Origin: Malonomonas sp036526255
Lineage (GTDB): Bacteria > Desulfobacterota > Desulfuromonadia > Desulfuromonadales > Geopsychrobacteraceae
Direction of reading: 5' to 3'
NCBI GenBank assembly: GCA_036526255.1
Contig: DATCYW010000078.1
Location: 1-64,000, forward strand
DNA length: 64,000 nucleotides
The notes under the pieces are model-generated. The model saw only the letters and a list, made by a program, of their open reading frames with translations, ran no database searches and was not told where the DNA came from. Positions 1-9,068 of this stretch are shown in pieces (within the stretch, counting starts at the first letter, position 1; every line of letters starts with the position of its first letter). The position numbers and the translations under genes were made by a program.

Positions 1-2838
1 TTCGAACTGCTCGAGCACCGCCGCTTCGACCAGGTCGGTCAGTTCATCGATGATGAAGGCGCCCTGCAGCGGGTTTTCGTTCTTCGCCAGCCCCAGCTCC
101 TTGTTGATGATCATCTGGATCGCCATCGCCCGGCGCACCGACTCCTCGGTGGGGGTGGTGATCGCCTCGTCGTAGGCGTTGGTGTGCAGCGAGTTGCAGT
201 TGTCATAGATCGCCATCAGCGCCTGCAGGGTGGTGCGGATGTCGTTGAAGTTCATCTCCTGGGCGTGCAGCGAGCGACCGGAGGTCTGAATGTGATATTT
301 GAGCATCTGGCTCTTGGCGTTGGCGCCGTAGCGGTCGCGCATCACCACCGACCAGATCCGCCGCGCCACCCGGCCGATGACGGTATATTCGGGGTCGAGG
401 CCGTTGCTGAAGAAGAACGACAGGTTGCCGGCAAAGTCGTCGATATGCATGCCGCGCGACAGGTAGTACTCGACGAAGGTGAAACCGTTGGAGAGGGTGA
501 AGGCCAGCTGGCTGATTGGGTTGGCGCCGGCTTCGGCGATATGGTAGCCGCTGATCGACACCGAGTAGTAGTTGCGCACCTTCTTGTCGATGAAATACTG
601 CTGGATGTCGCCCATCATCCGCAGGGCGAACTCGGTAGTGAAGATGCAGGTGTTCTGCCCCTGGTCCTCTTTAAGGATGTCAGCCTGCACCGTACCGCGG
701 ACGGTCTGCAGAGTGCAACTTTGGATCTCGGCCGCTTCTGCGGCGGAAGGTTCGCGGCCATTATCGGCGCGGAACTTCGCGAGTTGCTGGCGGATCGCGG
801 TGTTCATGAACATCGCCAGCAGCATCGGCGCCGGGCCGTTGATGGTCAGCGAGACCGAGGTCATCGGGTCGCAGAGGTCGAAGCCGGCGAACAGCTTGTC
901 CATATCGTTTTGGGTGCAGATCGACACGCCGCTCATCCCCACCTTGCCGTAGATGTCGGGGCGCTCGTCCGGGTCTTCGCCGTAGAGGGTGACGCTGTCG
1001 AAGGCGGTCGACAGGCGTTTGGCGTCGTCATCCTTGGTCAGGTAATGGAAGCGGCGGTTGGTGCGCTCCGGTGTGCCTTCGCCGGCAAATTGGCGTTTGG
1101 GATCCTCGGCGGTGCGCTTGAACGGGAACAGGCCGGCAGTGTAGGGGAAGAAGCCGGGGGCGTTCTCCTTCATGCACCAGCGGATGATCTCGCCGTAGTC
1201 GGCAAAGCCGGGCAGGCAGACCTTGGGGATACGGGTCCCCGAGAGGGTGGTGGTCGACAGTTCGGTGCGGATCTCCTTGTCGCGCACCTTGGTAATCATC
1301 AGCTCTTCGCTGTAGGCCTTTTTCAGCTCCGGCCATTTTTCCAACAGCTTGCGGTTCGCTTCGCTCAAGCCGCTTTCGGCCTGTTCGATCAGCGTATCGA
1401 GATCGGCGACCTGACAGCCGCACTTCTCGGCCAGCAGGTCGCGGGTTCCGGACAGCTGATAGAGTTGCCGGCCGACCTGGGTCTGTTCGGCGATCTGCTT
1501 GCGATAGGCCTTGGCGATGTGCGCGATTTCGGCCAGATAGCTGGCCTGCTCCGGCGGGATGATCTGCTGGGCGATGCTCTGCCCCTGCCCGACCTGCAGC
1601 TGCGACTGCCAGTCGAGACTGCACTTGGCGTTGAGGCTGTCGATCAGCGCACGGTAGAGGCGATTGACGCCGACGTCGTTGAACTGGCTGGCGATAGTGC
1701 CGTAGACCGGCAGCGCTTCGTCGTCGGCATCAAACAGGTGGCGGTTGCGCCGGTACTGTTTGCGTACGTTGCGCAGCGCGTCCTCGGCGCCACGTTTTTC
1801 CATTTTGTTCAGCGCGATCAGATCGGCGAAATCGAGCATGTCGATCTTCTCCAGCTGGGTCGGCGCGCCGAACTCGCTGGTCATCACGTACAGCGACAAA
1901 TCGCAGATGTCGATAATCCCGGCGTCCCCCTGACCGATGCCGCTGGTTTCGACGATGATCAGATCATAGGCGGCGGCTTTGAGCACTTCCAGCGCTTCGC
2001 GGATCGCGGCGGACAGTTCGCTGCGCGAGTCGCGGGTCGCCAGCGAGCGCATGAACACCCGTGGCGTGTCGATGGCGTTCATGCGGATACGGTCGCCGAG
2101 CAGCGCTCCGCCGGTGCGCCTGCGGGTCGGATCGACCGAAAGAATCGCGATGGTTTTCTCCTGGAAATCGCGCAGAAAGCGGCGCACCAGCTCATCGGTC
2201 AGTGAACTCTTGCCGGCGCCGCCGGTGCCGGTAATGCCGAGCACCGGAACTTGCCCGGCCAGTTGCCGCACCTGCTGCTGTACGGCCTGCAGCTGCTCGT
2301 CCGGCTGCTCGACCAGCTGTTCGGCGGCGGTGATCAGTCGAGCCACTGCCTGCGGATCGCGCTGCGGCAGCAGCTCAAGGTCCTTGGCCGGCTGCCTTGG
2401 CGGCGCGAAATCGCACTGCTGCAGCTTGTAGTTGATCATCCCCTGCAGCCCCATGCGGCGACCGTCTTCCGGTGAGAAGATCTTGCAGATGCCGTAGGCC
2501 TCCAGCTCCTTGATCTCTTCCGGCAGAATGACGCCACCGCCGCCGCCGAAAATCCGTACATGACCGGCGCCTTTTTCCTGCAGCAGATCGTGCATGAACT
2601 TGAAGAATTCCATGTGCCCACCCTGATAGGAGCTGATGGCGATCCCCTGGGCGTCCTCCTGAATTGCCGCGTTGACAACTTCGGTGACCGAGCGGTTATG
2701 CCCCAGGTGCACGACTTCGGCCCCCGAGTCCTGAATGATCCGGCGCATGATGTTGATCGAGACGTCATGGCCGTCGTAGAGGCTGGTGGCGGTCACAAAA
2801 CGGATCGGGTGCTGGGCCTGATAGGCAGCTGTCTCCAT
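1..2838 (-). CDS. icmF: Fused isobutyryl-CoA mutase (B12-dependent), C-terminus cut by window edge
   Basis: An open frame runs from an ATG at 2838 to the window edge with no stop (946 codons; IcmF proteins are about 1,090 residues, so roughly 140 are missing). The domain order is that of IcmF. First comes an N-terminal cobalamin-binding domain (DGHDVSINIMRR and a run of five glycines before VILPEE). A MeaB-like chaperone GTPase follows, with P-loop GTGGAGKS at residues 204-211. Last is the mutase barrel, ending here in the NSLHTNAYDEA region. The barrel carries LFPFKR at 570-575 inside GFFPYTAGLFPFKRTAEDPK, the signature that separates IcmF from methylmalonyl-CoA mutase. The family interconverts isobutyryl-CoA and n-butyryl-CoA using adenosylcobalamin, in the cytosol. 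AAGGAG lies 8 nt before the ATG. The gene has its own sigma-54 promoter and is divergent from a sigma-54 activator. Related pivalyl- or methylbutyryl-CoA substrates cannot be excluded. Confidence 0.93.
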   Translation of the reverse strand, partial: METAAYQAQHPIRFVTATSLYDGHDVSINIMRRIIQDSGAEVVHLGHNRSVTEVVNAAIQEDAQGIAISSYQGGHMEFFKFMHDLLQEKGAGHVRIFGGGGGVILPEEIKELEAYGICKIFSPEDGRRMGLQGMINYKLQQCDFAPPRQPAKDLELLPQRDPQAVARLITAAEQLVEQPDEQLQAVQQQVRQLAGQVPVLGITGTGGAGKSSLTDELVRRFLRDFQEKTIAILSVDPTRRRTGGALLGDRIRMNAIDTPRVFMRSLATRDSRSELSAAIREALEVLKAAAYDLIIVETSGIGQGDAGIIDICDLSLYVMTSEFGAPTQLEKIDMLDFADLIALNKMEKRGAEDALRNVRKQYRRNRHLFDADDEALPVYGTIASQFNDVGVNRLYRALIDSLNAKCSLDWQSQLQVGQGQSIAQQIIPPEQASYLAEIAHIAKAYRKQIAEQTQVGRQLYQLSGTRDLLAEKCGCQVADLDTLIEQAESGLSEANRKLLEKWPELKKAYSEELMITKVRDKEIRTELSTTTLSGTRIPKVCLPGFADYGEIIRWCMKENAPGFFPYTAGLFPFKRTAEDPKRQFAGEGTPERTNRRFHYLTKDDDAKRLSTAFDSVTLYGEDPDERPDIYGKVGMSGVSICTQNDMDKLFAGFDLCDPMTSVSLTINGPAPMLLAMFMNTAIRQQLAKFRADNGREPSAAEAAEIQSCTLQTVRGTVQADILKEDQGQNTCIFTTEFALRMMGDIQQYFIDKKVRNYYSVSISGYHIAEAGANPISQLAFTLSNGFTFVEYYLSRGMHIDDFAGNLSFFFSNGLDPEYTVIGRVARRIWSVVMRDRYGANAKSQMLKYHIQTSGRSLHAQEMNFNDIRTTLQALMAIYDNCNSLHTNAYDEAITTPTEESVRRAMAIQMIINKELGLAKNENPLQGAFIIDELTDLVEAAVLEQFE

Positions 2839-2886
2839 GTCTGGAACTCCTTGAGTTGAAAATTTAAATTATAATAACAATGTTTT

Positions 2887-2902
2887 AGCAAGCGCTGTGC
2901 CA
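2887..2902 (-). promoter_or_regulatory. Sigma-54 promoter of icmF
   Basis: On the minus strand the sequence is TGGCAC-AGCGC-TTGCT, an exact match to the -24/-12 consensus with GG-N10-GC spacing. The -12 GC is about 50 bp before the icmF start codon. A perfect 7-bp inverted repeat (CATCTAA, 10-bp spacer, TTAGATG; 2901-2924) overlaps the -24 side. Confidence 0.85.
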
Positions 2903-3021
2903 TCTAACAAATCATTATTAGATGAAAGCTTTCAGCTGGGACGCAGACTGGTCTCAGCTGCTGTCTCGGTGTGTCCGACCGGCACAGTAAGCCACTGCTC
3001 ACGCGGTTCTTCTGTCACTTC

Positions 3022-3029
3022 TGTTAACA
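3022..3029. promoter_or_regulatory. Candidate enhancer site TGTTAACA upstream of icmF
   Basis: This 8-bp palindrome is centred 137 bp upstream of the icmF -12 element. The identical 8-mer is centred 136 bp upstream of the liv -12 element. That distance suits an upstream activator site for a sigma-54 enhancer-binding protein. Binding is inference only. Confidence 0.4.
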
Positions 3030-3242
3030 CTCTCCTGATAATAGCCCGATATTAATGGCTTGCAAGCTGGTCTGCCGCTGTCATCGCTCTGAGGGGGTGC
3101 CGCCGGCGGTTGTGGCGGACTGTTTTGGCTGGCTAAACAATAGTTTTACAAATTTTATAAAACACTGTATTGTAAATTTTCGTTTTCCCGAAACAACAGC
3201 CTTCGTTGTTGATTCCGGGAGCGCGTTACGGGGGTTGTTATT

Positions 3243-5015
3243 ATGGGTTTTGTGCAGTTGGCGAAACAGGCGGGGTACAATCTGGGCGGCTTTACTCCTC
3301 TGGAGGAGAGCTGGCTGGCAGTCCTTGATCATGAACAGCGCGTCACCACCTCGAACGAAGAGAGCTTCGCTCTGCTCGGGCGGCGCCCCGAGGAGCTTAT
3401 CGGCCGGCGGCTGGGGCAACTGATTCAGTTGGGCTTTCTGCATTCGCTGGTGGTGCAGGGGGTCAGCTTCAAGTCGCAGCCGGTCTGGATCAAGGGGGTC
3501 AAGCACTACTGCGATTACGCGCCCCTCGGCAGGGACCCGCAGGCCTCCGGCGGGCTGTTCAGCCTGATGCGCGGCGAACAACTGGAAACGCCCAGCCTGG
3601 AAATGCCGGATCTGCTCTGCTCCATGGATCAGGGCTCGAGTCTGGCGCAGGAAAGCCTGATTCTGGTGAATACTGAGGGGATCATCACCATGATCAACCA
3701 GCCGTTTGCCGATGTTCTCGATGTCCGCGCCGCCGATCTGCTCGGCAAGCATGTGCATAAAGCCTACCCCAATTCCAGCCCGTCACGGCTGCCGCAGGTC
3801 ATGGACACCGGTCAGGCGGAAGTTGCCGAACCCCATCTGTTAAACGGTCAGCAGGCGGTGGTCAGCCGTTATCCGCTCTTCAAAGAGGGCAAAATGGTCG
3901 GCGCCTGGGGCAAGGTGCTGTTTCACGATGTGCGCGAGATTTCGCGACTGGCCGACAAGTTTCACTCCTATATCGCCAGCCCCGGTGCCCGCAAGCCGCA
4001 GGGGCAACCGTCCGGGCTGGCCTTCAAGTACGACTGCAACAGCATTATCGGTCACAGCAAAACCATGAAGGACCTGAAAGAGAAGCTGCTGCGGATCGCC
4101 GAGCGCCCCTCCAATGTGCTGTTGATGGGGGAGAGCGGCACCGGCAAAGAGTTGTTCGCCCACGCCATCCATGCCGCCAGCAAGCGCCGCTACGGGCCCT
4201 TCGTGCGGGTCAACTGCGCCGCCATCCCTGAGCATCTGCTTGAATCAGAACTGTTCGGTTATACCGACGGCGCCTTTACCGGTGCCCGCAAGGGGGGGCA
4301 GATCGGCAAGTTCGAGCAGGCCGACGGCGGGACAATTTTTCTCGATGAAATCAGCGACATGCCGATGATCATGCAGGCCAAGCTGCTGCGGGTTCTGCAA
4401 GAGAAAGAGGTGACCCCTCTCGGCAGCAACATCACCCGACGTCTCGATCTGCGGGTGGTGGCGGCGACCAATGTCAATCTCAGCGAAAAGGTTCGTGAAG
4501 GCGAGTTCCGCACCGACCTCTACTATCGTCTCAATGTCATTGCCCTGGCGATTCCGCCGCTGCGCGAACGGCGCGACGACATCTATTTTATCACCAAGCA
4601 TTTGATCGATGACTTCAACGCCGAGTTCGACATGGCCGTCCAGGGGCTTGACGAGGAGGCCTGGCGGATCCTGAAAAACTATGATTTCCCCGGTAATATC
4701 CGCGAGTTGCGCAACGCCATCGAGAGCGCTTTCAATATGGCCAACGGTGCGACCATCAGCGCCTGTGACCTGCCCCCGCAGCTGCTGCAGGCGGTCGGCA
4801 GGGCTGCGCCCTCTGCGGTGAATGCCGATCAGCAGGAGGGCTTGCTCGCCAGCATCGGCCAGCAGCCGCTGCAGGAGATCATGGAGGAGATGGAGCGGCT
4901 GCTGATTGAGGCGTCGCTGGAGCGGGCCGGCGGTAACAAGCTGAACGCGGCGACCCTGCTCGGCATCTCAAGGCCCGGGCTCTACAAGAAGCTGCACAAG
5001 TACCATCTTCAGTAA
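3243..5015 (+). CDS. Sigma-54-dependent transcriptional activator, PAS-PAS-AAA+-Fis
   Basis: This 590-residue protein is an enhancer-binding activator of sigma-54 RNA polymerase. Two PAS-like regions occupy roughly residues 18-110 and 138-230. The AAA+ domain has Walker A GESGTGKE (from residue 296), the sigma-54 contact loop GAFTGA (343-348) and the LYYRLNV and PPLRERRDDI motifs. A Fis-type helix-turn-helix follows at the C-terminus (LNAATLLGISRPGLYKKL). There is no receiver domain, so it probably senses a small ligand through the PAS domains rather than a phosphoryl signal. It sits between icmF and the liv operon, both of which have sigma-54 promoters, so it is the likely regulator of the branched-chain acid genes (inference). 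The start at 3243 is preceded by a GGGGG stretch; no alternative is clearly better. Confidence 0.9.
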   Translation: MGFVQLAKQAGYNLGGFTPLEESWLAVLDHEQRVTTSNEESFALLGRRPEELIGRRLGQLIQLGFLHSLVVQGVSFKSQPVWIKGVKHYCDYAPLGRDPQASGGLFSLMRGEQLETPSLEMPDLLCSMDQGSSLAQESLILVNTEGIITMINQPFADVLDVRAADLLGKHVHKAYPNSSPSRLPQVMDTGQAEVAEPHLLNGQQAVVSRYPLFKEGKMVGAWGKVLFHDVREISRLADKFHSYIASPGARKPQGQPSGLAFKYDCNSIIGHSKTMKDLKEKLLRIAERPSNVLLMGESGTGKELFAHAIHAASKRRYGPFVRVNCAAIPEHLLESELFGYTDGAFTGARKGGQIGKFEQADGGTIFLDEISDMPMIMQAKLLRVLQEKEVTPLGSNITRRLDLRVVAATNVNLSEKVREGEFRTDLYYRLNVIALAIPPLRERRDDIYFITKHLIDDFNAEFDMAVQGLDEEAWRILKNYDFPGNIRELRNAIESAFNMANGATISACDLPPQLLQAVGRAAPSAVNADQQEGLLASIGQQPLQEIMEEMERLLIEASLERAGGNKLNAATLLGISRPGLYKKLHKYHLQ

Positions 5016-5022
5016 CGTCTGG

Positions 5023-5045
5023 CCGGCGGCCCCTCTGGCCGCCGG
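5023..5045 (+). terminator. GC-rich hairpin after the activator gene
   Basis: A perfect 9-bp stem (CCGGCGGCC / GGCCGCCGG) with a 5-nt loop starts 8 nt after the activator stop codon. No T-run follows, so it is a terminator-like or mRNA-stabilising hairpin rather than a clear intrinsic terminator. Confidence 0.4.
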
Positions 5046-5109
5046 TCTCAACTTCCCCGAACGCCAGAGTGCGAGCAGACCGATGTTGGTTGTAAAGAGA
5101 ACATAACAC

Positions 5110-5117
5110 TGTTAACA
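5110..5117. promoter_or_regulatory. Candidate enhancer site TGTTAACA upstream of livG
   Basis: This 8-mer is identical to the icmF site and is centred 136 bp upstream of the livG -12 element. It overlaps an 11-bp palindrome, TAACACTGTTA. The assignment as an activator site is inference from the matched spacing. Confidence 0.4.
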
Positions 5118-5235
5118 AAAAGAACATTAATTCTCGCGTCCACCAAGGGCATGCACTGCCAAGCAGAGAATAAATATTCTTTAGTATTAATAGGATAGAA
5201 AGTTGTTTTGTTAATTGACTAAATAGAACAATGTT

Positions 5236-5251
5236 TGGTACTCAGTTTGCA
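5236..5251 (+). promoter_or_regulatory. Sigma-54 promoter of the liv operon
   Basis: TGGTAC-TCAGT-TTGCA has the invariant GG-N10-GC and one departure from TGGCAC. The -12 GC is about 80 bp upstream of the livG start codon. Confidence 0.8.
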
Positions 5252-5329
5252 AACCTTCAGTCTGAAATCTTCTGATCGCTGTCGGCCGGACTTTTCAGCG
5301 AGCCAATATTTTTTGAGGAGGATCCATCT

Positions 5330-6151
5330 ATGGCTGAAACACCCCCTCTGCTTCAGGTCAGTGACATCTCACTCTCCTTCGGCGGAGTCCATGCCTTGAC
5401 CGATGTCAGCTTCGATGTCCGTCGCGGTGAACTCTTTTCCATCATCGGCCCCAATGGCGCCGGCAAGACCTCGATGCTTAACTGCATCTCCGGCCGCTAC
5501 CAGCCGAACAAGGGGTCGATCAAGTTCAATGACAAGGAGATGATCGGTCTGCGCCCCAACGATCGTTGTGTCCTCGGCATCGGCCGCACCTTCCAGAACC
5601 TGGCGCTGTTCGCCCACATGAGCGTGCTCGACAACATCATGGTCGGCCGCCATCACCTGCTGAAAAACAATTTTCTGACTGGTTCTCTCTACTGGTTCGG
5701 CGGCGCGCGCAAAGAAGAGCTGGCGCACCGCGCCGAAGTCGAAAACATCATCGATTTTCTCGAGATCGCCCATATCCGCAAATCGATCGCTGGAACCCTC
5801 TCCTACGGACTGCGCAAGCGGGTCGAGCTGGCCCGGGCGATCGCCCTGCGCCCCGACCTGATTCTGCTCGATGAGCCGATGGCCGGGATGAACCTGGAAG
5901 AGAAAGAGGATATGGCGCGTTACATCATCGACCTGAACGAGGAGTGGGGGATGACGGTGGTGATGATTGAGCACGACATGGGGGTGGTCATGGATATCTC
6001 CCACCGGGTCATGGTGCTCGATTTCGGCAAGAAGATCGCCAGCGGCCTGCCAGACGAAGTCTTGGCCGACCCGCGGGTTAAAAAAGCCTACCTGGGAGAG
6101 GATGACGAACCCGCGGCGCCCGAGTCCCAGCTGAGCGGGGAGGTGGCCTGA
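5330..6151 (+). CDS. livG: Liv-type ABC transporter ATPase, LivG subunit
   Basis: One of two cytoplasmic ATPases of a branched-chain-amino-acid-type (HAAT) importer. Walker A is GPNGAGKT near residue 40 and Walker B is LILLDEPMAG. The signature is LSYGLRKRVELARA, where LivG proteins usually have LSYGxQR. The C-terminal LivG extension (VLADPRVKKAYLGED) is present, separating it from LivF, and the length of 273 aa is typical. It is the first gene of the operon, with GAGGAGG before the ATG. Its stop overlaps the next start (ATGA), so it is translationally coupled to an acyl-CoA ligase. Substrate cannot be read from this subunit; branched-chain amino acids or carboxylic acids are both possible. 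Confidence 0.92.
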   Translation: MAETPPLLQVSDISLSFGGVHALTDVSFDVRRGELFSIIGPNGAGKTSMLNCISGRYQPNKGSIKFNDKEMIGLRPNDRCVLGIGRTFQNLALFAHMSVLDNIMVGRHHLLKNNFLTGSLYWFGGARKEELAHRAEVENIIDFLEIAHIRKSIAGTLSYGLRKRVELARAIALRPDLILLDEPMAGMNLEEKEDMARYIIDLNEEWGMTVVMIEHDMGVVMDISHRVMVLDFGKKIASGLPDEVLADPRVKKAYLGEDDEPAAPESQLSGEVA

Positions 6152-8106
6152 TGAAAGCCGAGTACGCGGACATCAAAACCTACAATACCTTCCCCAAGCT
6201 GCTCGCCTTCAACGCGCAGAACTGGCCGAACGAGATCGCCATGCGCGAAAAGGAGTTCGGCATCTGGAACGCCTACAGCTGGGCCGATTACCATTCGATG
6301 GTGAAAAACTTCGCCCTCGGCATGCACAAGCTGGGGGTCGGTCATGAGGATTCGGTTGGCATCATCGGTGACAACCGCCCCGAGTGGGTCGCCGGTGAAA
6401 TCGCCTCGCACGCGCTACGGGCGATGATCTTCGGCATTTACCAGGATTCGCTCAACGAAGAGGTCGCCTACCTGATCAACTACGCCGGGGCGAAAGTCAT
6501 CATCGCCGAGGACGAGGAGCAGGTCGACAAGGTCCTCGAGATCACTGAAGAGTGCCCCTGTGTTCAGCACATCATCTACTGCGACCCGCGTGGCATGCGG
6601 AAATATGACGATCCGCGCCTGCTCAGCCACATCGACCTGATGAAGCTTGGCGCCGAGCTGGACGCCGCACAGCCGCAACTTTACGCTGAACTGGTCGCCG
6701 CCGGCCAGCCGGAGGATGTCGCCATCCTCTGCCCGACCTCAGGCACCACCTCCAACCCGAAGCTGGCGATGCTGCAGACCGGGCCGATGCTTGAGCACAG
6801 CCTGGCCTATCTGCATGCCGATCCCAAGTATCCGAGCGACAATTACGTCTCGGTGCTGCCGCTGCCCTGGATCATGGAGCAGGTTTACGCCGTCTCTCAG
6901 GCGCTGATCTGCCGGCAGATCGTCAACTTCGTCGAAGGCCCCGAGACGATGATGGAGGATCTGCGCGAGATCGGGCCGAATTTCGTGCTGCTGGCGCCGC
7001 GGGTCTGGGAATCGGTCGCGGCCGACGTCAAAGCCAAGATGATGGACGCCACCCGCTTCAAGCAGATGATGTACAACTTTGGACTGAAGTTGGCCAAACA
7101 GGCCGAAGAGAAGGGCGCGGGGCAATCGAAGCTGGCCTACTGGCTGCTGTTCAAGGCGCTCAAGGACCGGCTCGGCTTCAGTTTCCTCCGTTCGGCGGCC
7201 ACCGGCGGCGCGGCGTTGGGGCCGGATACTTTCCGGTTCTTCCTCGGCATGGGGGTGCCGCTGCGGCAGCTCTACGGTCAGACCGAAATGGGCGGCGCCT
7301 ACACCATCCACAAAGCCAATGATGTCGATTTCGACAGCGTCGGCATCCCCTTCGAGAATGCTGAAGTGCGCATCGCCAACCCGGATAATAACGGCGTCGG
7401 CGAAGTGGTTGCCAGGTCGAAAGGGATGTTCCTCGGATACTACAAAAACGAGCAGGCGACCAAAGAGTCTCTGGAAGATGGCTGGATGAAGACCGGCGAT
7501 GCTGGCTATTTCAAGCAGGAGAATGGCCACCTGGTGGTTATCGACCGGATCTCCGATCTGGCCGAGACCTCGACCGGCTCGCGGTTCTCACCGCAGTTCA
7601 TCGAAAACAAGCTGAAATTCTCGCCGTTTATCGCTGAGGCGGTGATCCAGGGGGATGAGCGCCCCTACTTGGCGGCGATTATCTGTATCCGTTTCGAGAT
7701 TGTTGCCAAATGGGCCGAGCAGCGCGGCCTGGCCTTCACCAACTACATCAACCTGTCAGCTCAGCCGGAGATCTACGATCTGGTCCGCAAAGAGGTCGAG
7801 CAGGTTAATGCCACGCTGCCAGAGGCGCAGAAGATTCGCAAATTTCTGCTGCTCTACAAGCAGCTTGATGCCGATGACGGTGAGCTGACCCGAACCCGCA
7901 AAGTGCGCCGCGGGGTGATCAAGGAGAAGTACGCCGAGATCATCAACACCATCTATTCCGATCAGAAGGTCGTGCATATTGATACGGTGATCACCTTCCA
8001 GGATGGTAATAAGTCGCGGGTCCAGACGGATGTGCGGGTGATCGACCTGCTGACCGAAAGTTCAAGCGAGTCGGCTGCGCAAAGTTCGCTGCGCAAGGCC
8101 GGCTGA
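6151..8106 (+). CDS. AMP-forming acyl-CoA synthetase (long-chain FadD-like)
   Basis: A 651-residue ANL-superfamily ligase that activates a carboxylic acid to its CoA thioester through an acyl-adenylate. Visible motifs are the P-loop PTSGTTSNPK (about residue 194), YGQTEMGG (A5), KTGDAGYF (A7), the DRISDLAE hinge, and a C-terminal lid with TRTRKVRRG. The length and long linker resemble long-chain fatty acyl-CoA synthetases. It is inserted between livG and livH, coupled to livG by ATGA, which suggests that the imported compound, or something derived from it, is activated with CoA. The real substrate (branched-chain, aryl or fatty acid) is not determined. Confidence 0.85.
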   Translation: MKAEYADIKTYNTFPKLLAFNAQNWPNEIAMREKEFGIWNAYSWADYHSMVKNFALGMHKLGVGHEDSVGIIGDNRPEWVAGEIASHALRAMIFGIYQDSLNEEVAYLINYAGAKVIIAEDEEQVDKVLEITEECPCVQHIIYCDPRGMRKYDDPRLLSHIDLMKLGAELDAAQPQLYAELVAAGQPEDVAILCPTSGTTSNPKLAMLQTGPMLEHSLAYLHADPKYPSDNYVSVLPLPWIMEQVYAVSQALICRQIVNFVEGPETMMEDLREIGPNFVLLAPRVWESVAADVKAKMMDATRFKQMMYNFGLKLAKQAEEKGAGQSKLAYWLLFKALKDRLGFSFLRSAATGGAALGPDTFRFFLGMGVPLRQLYGQTEMGGAYTIHKANDVDFDSVGIPFENAEVRIANPDNNGVGEVVARSKGMFLGYYKNEQATKESLEDGWMKTGDAGYFKQENGHLVVIDRISDLAETSTGSRFSPQFIENKLKFSPFIAEAVIQGDERPYLAAIICIRFEIVAKWAEQRGLAFTNYINLSAQPEIYDLVRKEVEQVNATLPEAQKIRKFLLLYKQLDADDGELTRTRKVRRGVIKEKYAEIINTIYSDQKVVHIDTVITFQDGNKSRVQTDVRVIDLLTESSSESAAQSSLRKAG

Positions 8107-8169
8107 TGACAGTCAGCCAGGCACTTAGTGCCATGACGTTTAATTCCTGAGCCTTTCAAGGAGGCGTTG

Positions 8170-9063
8170 ATGAATTTTGAGTTACTGACCCAACTGCTGG
8201 TCAACGGGCTGATCGTCGGCACCCTGTACGGGGTGGTCGCCATGTGCTTTGTGCTGATCTACAAGTCGACCCGCGTCGTCAACTTTGCCCAGGGGGAGTT
8301 TCTGCTGATCGGCGCCTGGACCTGCTGGGCGCTGCTGGTCAAGTTCGAGCTGCCCTTCTATGTCGGCTTCCCGATCACCCTGGCGTTCATGATGGTCTTT
8401 GGTATCGTGCTGCAGGTGCTGGTGCTGCGGCCGATGATCGGCGAACCGATCATCTCGGTGATCATGGTGACCATCGGCCTGTCGATGTTCTTTCAGGCGC
8501 TGGTCGCCTGGATCTTCGGCGGCTACACCAAGGCCTTCCCGAAGGTTTTTGAGACCGAATCGGTCAACATCGCCGGACTGCAGATCGAAACGGCCTACAT
8601 GATGAGCCTGGGCGTTTCGGTGGTCATCATGGTCGGCTTCTACATCTTCTTCAAATACTCGCGGCTGGGGCTGGCGATGCGCGCCACCGCCTTTAATCAG
8701 CAGATCGCACAAAGTCTGGGGATTTCGGTCAAGCACGTGTTCGCCGCCGCCTGGGCGATTTCAGCGGTCGTCTCGGCGCTGGCCGGAGTGGTCATCGGCA
8801 TGGTCAACGGGGTCTCTTCGGCGCTCTCCTTCATCGGTATCAAGGTGTTCCCGGTGGTTATCCTCGGTGGGCTTGATTCGATCATCGGCGCGATTGTCGG
8901 CGGTCTGGTTATCGGGGTGCTGGAAAACCTGGCAGAGTTCGTCGACAGCCAGTGGTTGCAGCTGGGCAACATGTACAGCATCGCGCCCTTCTACGCACTG
9001 GTCATCATCCTGATGATCAAGCCCTATGGTCTGTTCGGGACCAAAGACATCGAGAGGATTTAA
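8170..9063 (+). CDS. livH: Liv-type ABC transporter permease, LivH subunit
   Basis: A hydrophobic 297-residue inner-membrane permease. It starts NFELLTQLLVNGLIVGTLYG and contains the LivH hallmarks IYKSTRVVNFAQGEF and IKVFPVVILGGLDSIIGAIVGG, the latter forming the ATPase-contact loop. The ATG at 8170 is preferred over the TTG at 8167 because AAGGAGG at 8158-8164 is well placed for it. It forms the channel with LivM. A 63-bp gap separates it from the upstream ligase gene. Confidence 0.93.
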   Translation: MNFELLTQLLVNGLIVGTLYGVVAMCFVLIYKSTRVVNFAQGEFLLIGAWTCWALLVKFELPFYVGFPITLAFMMVFGIVLQVLVLRPMIGEPIISVIMVTIGLSMFFQALVAWIFGGYTKAFPKVFETESVNIAGLQIETAYMMSLGVSVVIMVGFYIFFKYSRLGLAMRATAFNQQIAQSLGISVKHVFAAAWAISAVVSALAGVVIGMVNGVSSALSFIGIKVFPVVILGGLDSIIGAIVGGLVIGVLENLAEFVDSQWLQLGNMYSIAPFYALVIILMIKPYGLFGTKDIERI

Positions 9064-9068
9064 CCACT

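Larger units (their letters stand above)
2839..3242. other. 404-bp divergent intergenic region between icmF and the activator gene
   Basis: No coding sequence is supported here. It holds, in order: the icmF ribosome-binding site (2847-2852); an AT-rich leader; the icmF sigma-54 promoter (2887-2902); the CATCTAA/TTAGATG inverted repeat (2901-2924); a GAAAGCTTTC palindrome (2924-2933); and a TGTTAACA palindrome (3022-3029). On the activator side is an AT-rich stretch (3140-3182) with TTTACAA and TTGTAAA arms (3145-3151 and 3170-3176), which could be an operator for the activator gene. I saw no clear promoter for the plus-strand gene. Confidence 0.6.
5016..5329. other. 314-bp regulatory region upstream of the liv operon
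   Basis: No gene is supported here. It contains the hairpin after the activator gene, an AT-rich stretch with TGTTAACA (5110-5117), the sigma-54 promoter (5236-5251) and a strong ribosome-binding site GAGGAGG just before livG. The stretch around 5095-5130 is unusually AT-rich for this locus and includes overlapping TAACACTGTTA and TGTTAACA palindromes. Confidence 0.6.

Noticed and set aside
184..2205. 673-residue open frame on the plus strand, opposite icmF
   Set aside because: It is a shadow of the icmF coding frame. It has low complexity rich in Arg/Gly/Ala/Val, no family motif, and icmF reads through the whole stretch with clear motifs.
2839..3242. Possible cobalamin riboswitch ahead of the B12-dependent icmF
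   Set aside because: No B12-box-like GCCACTG segment or plausible fold seen in the short 40-50 nt leader from the sigma-54 start; the gene uses rather than makes B12.
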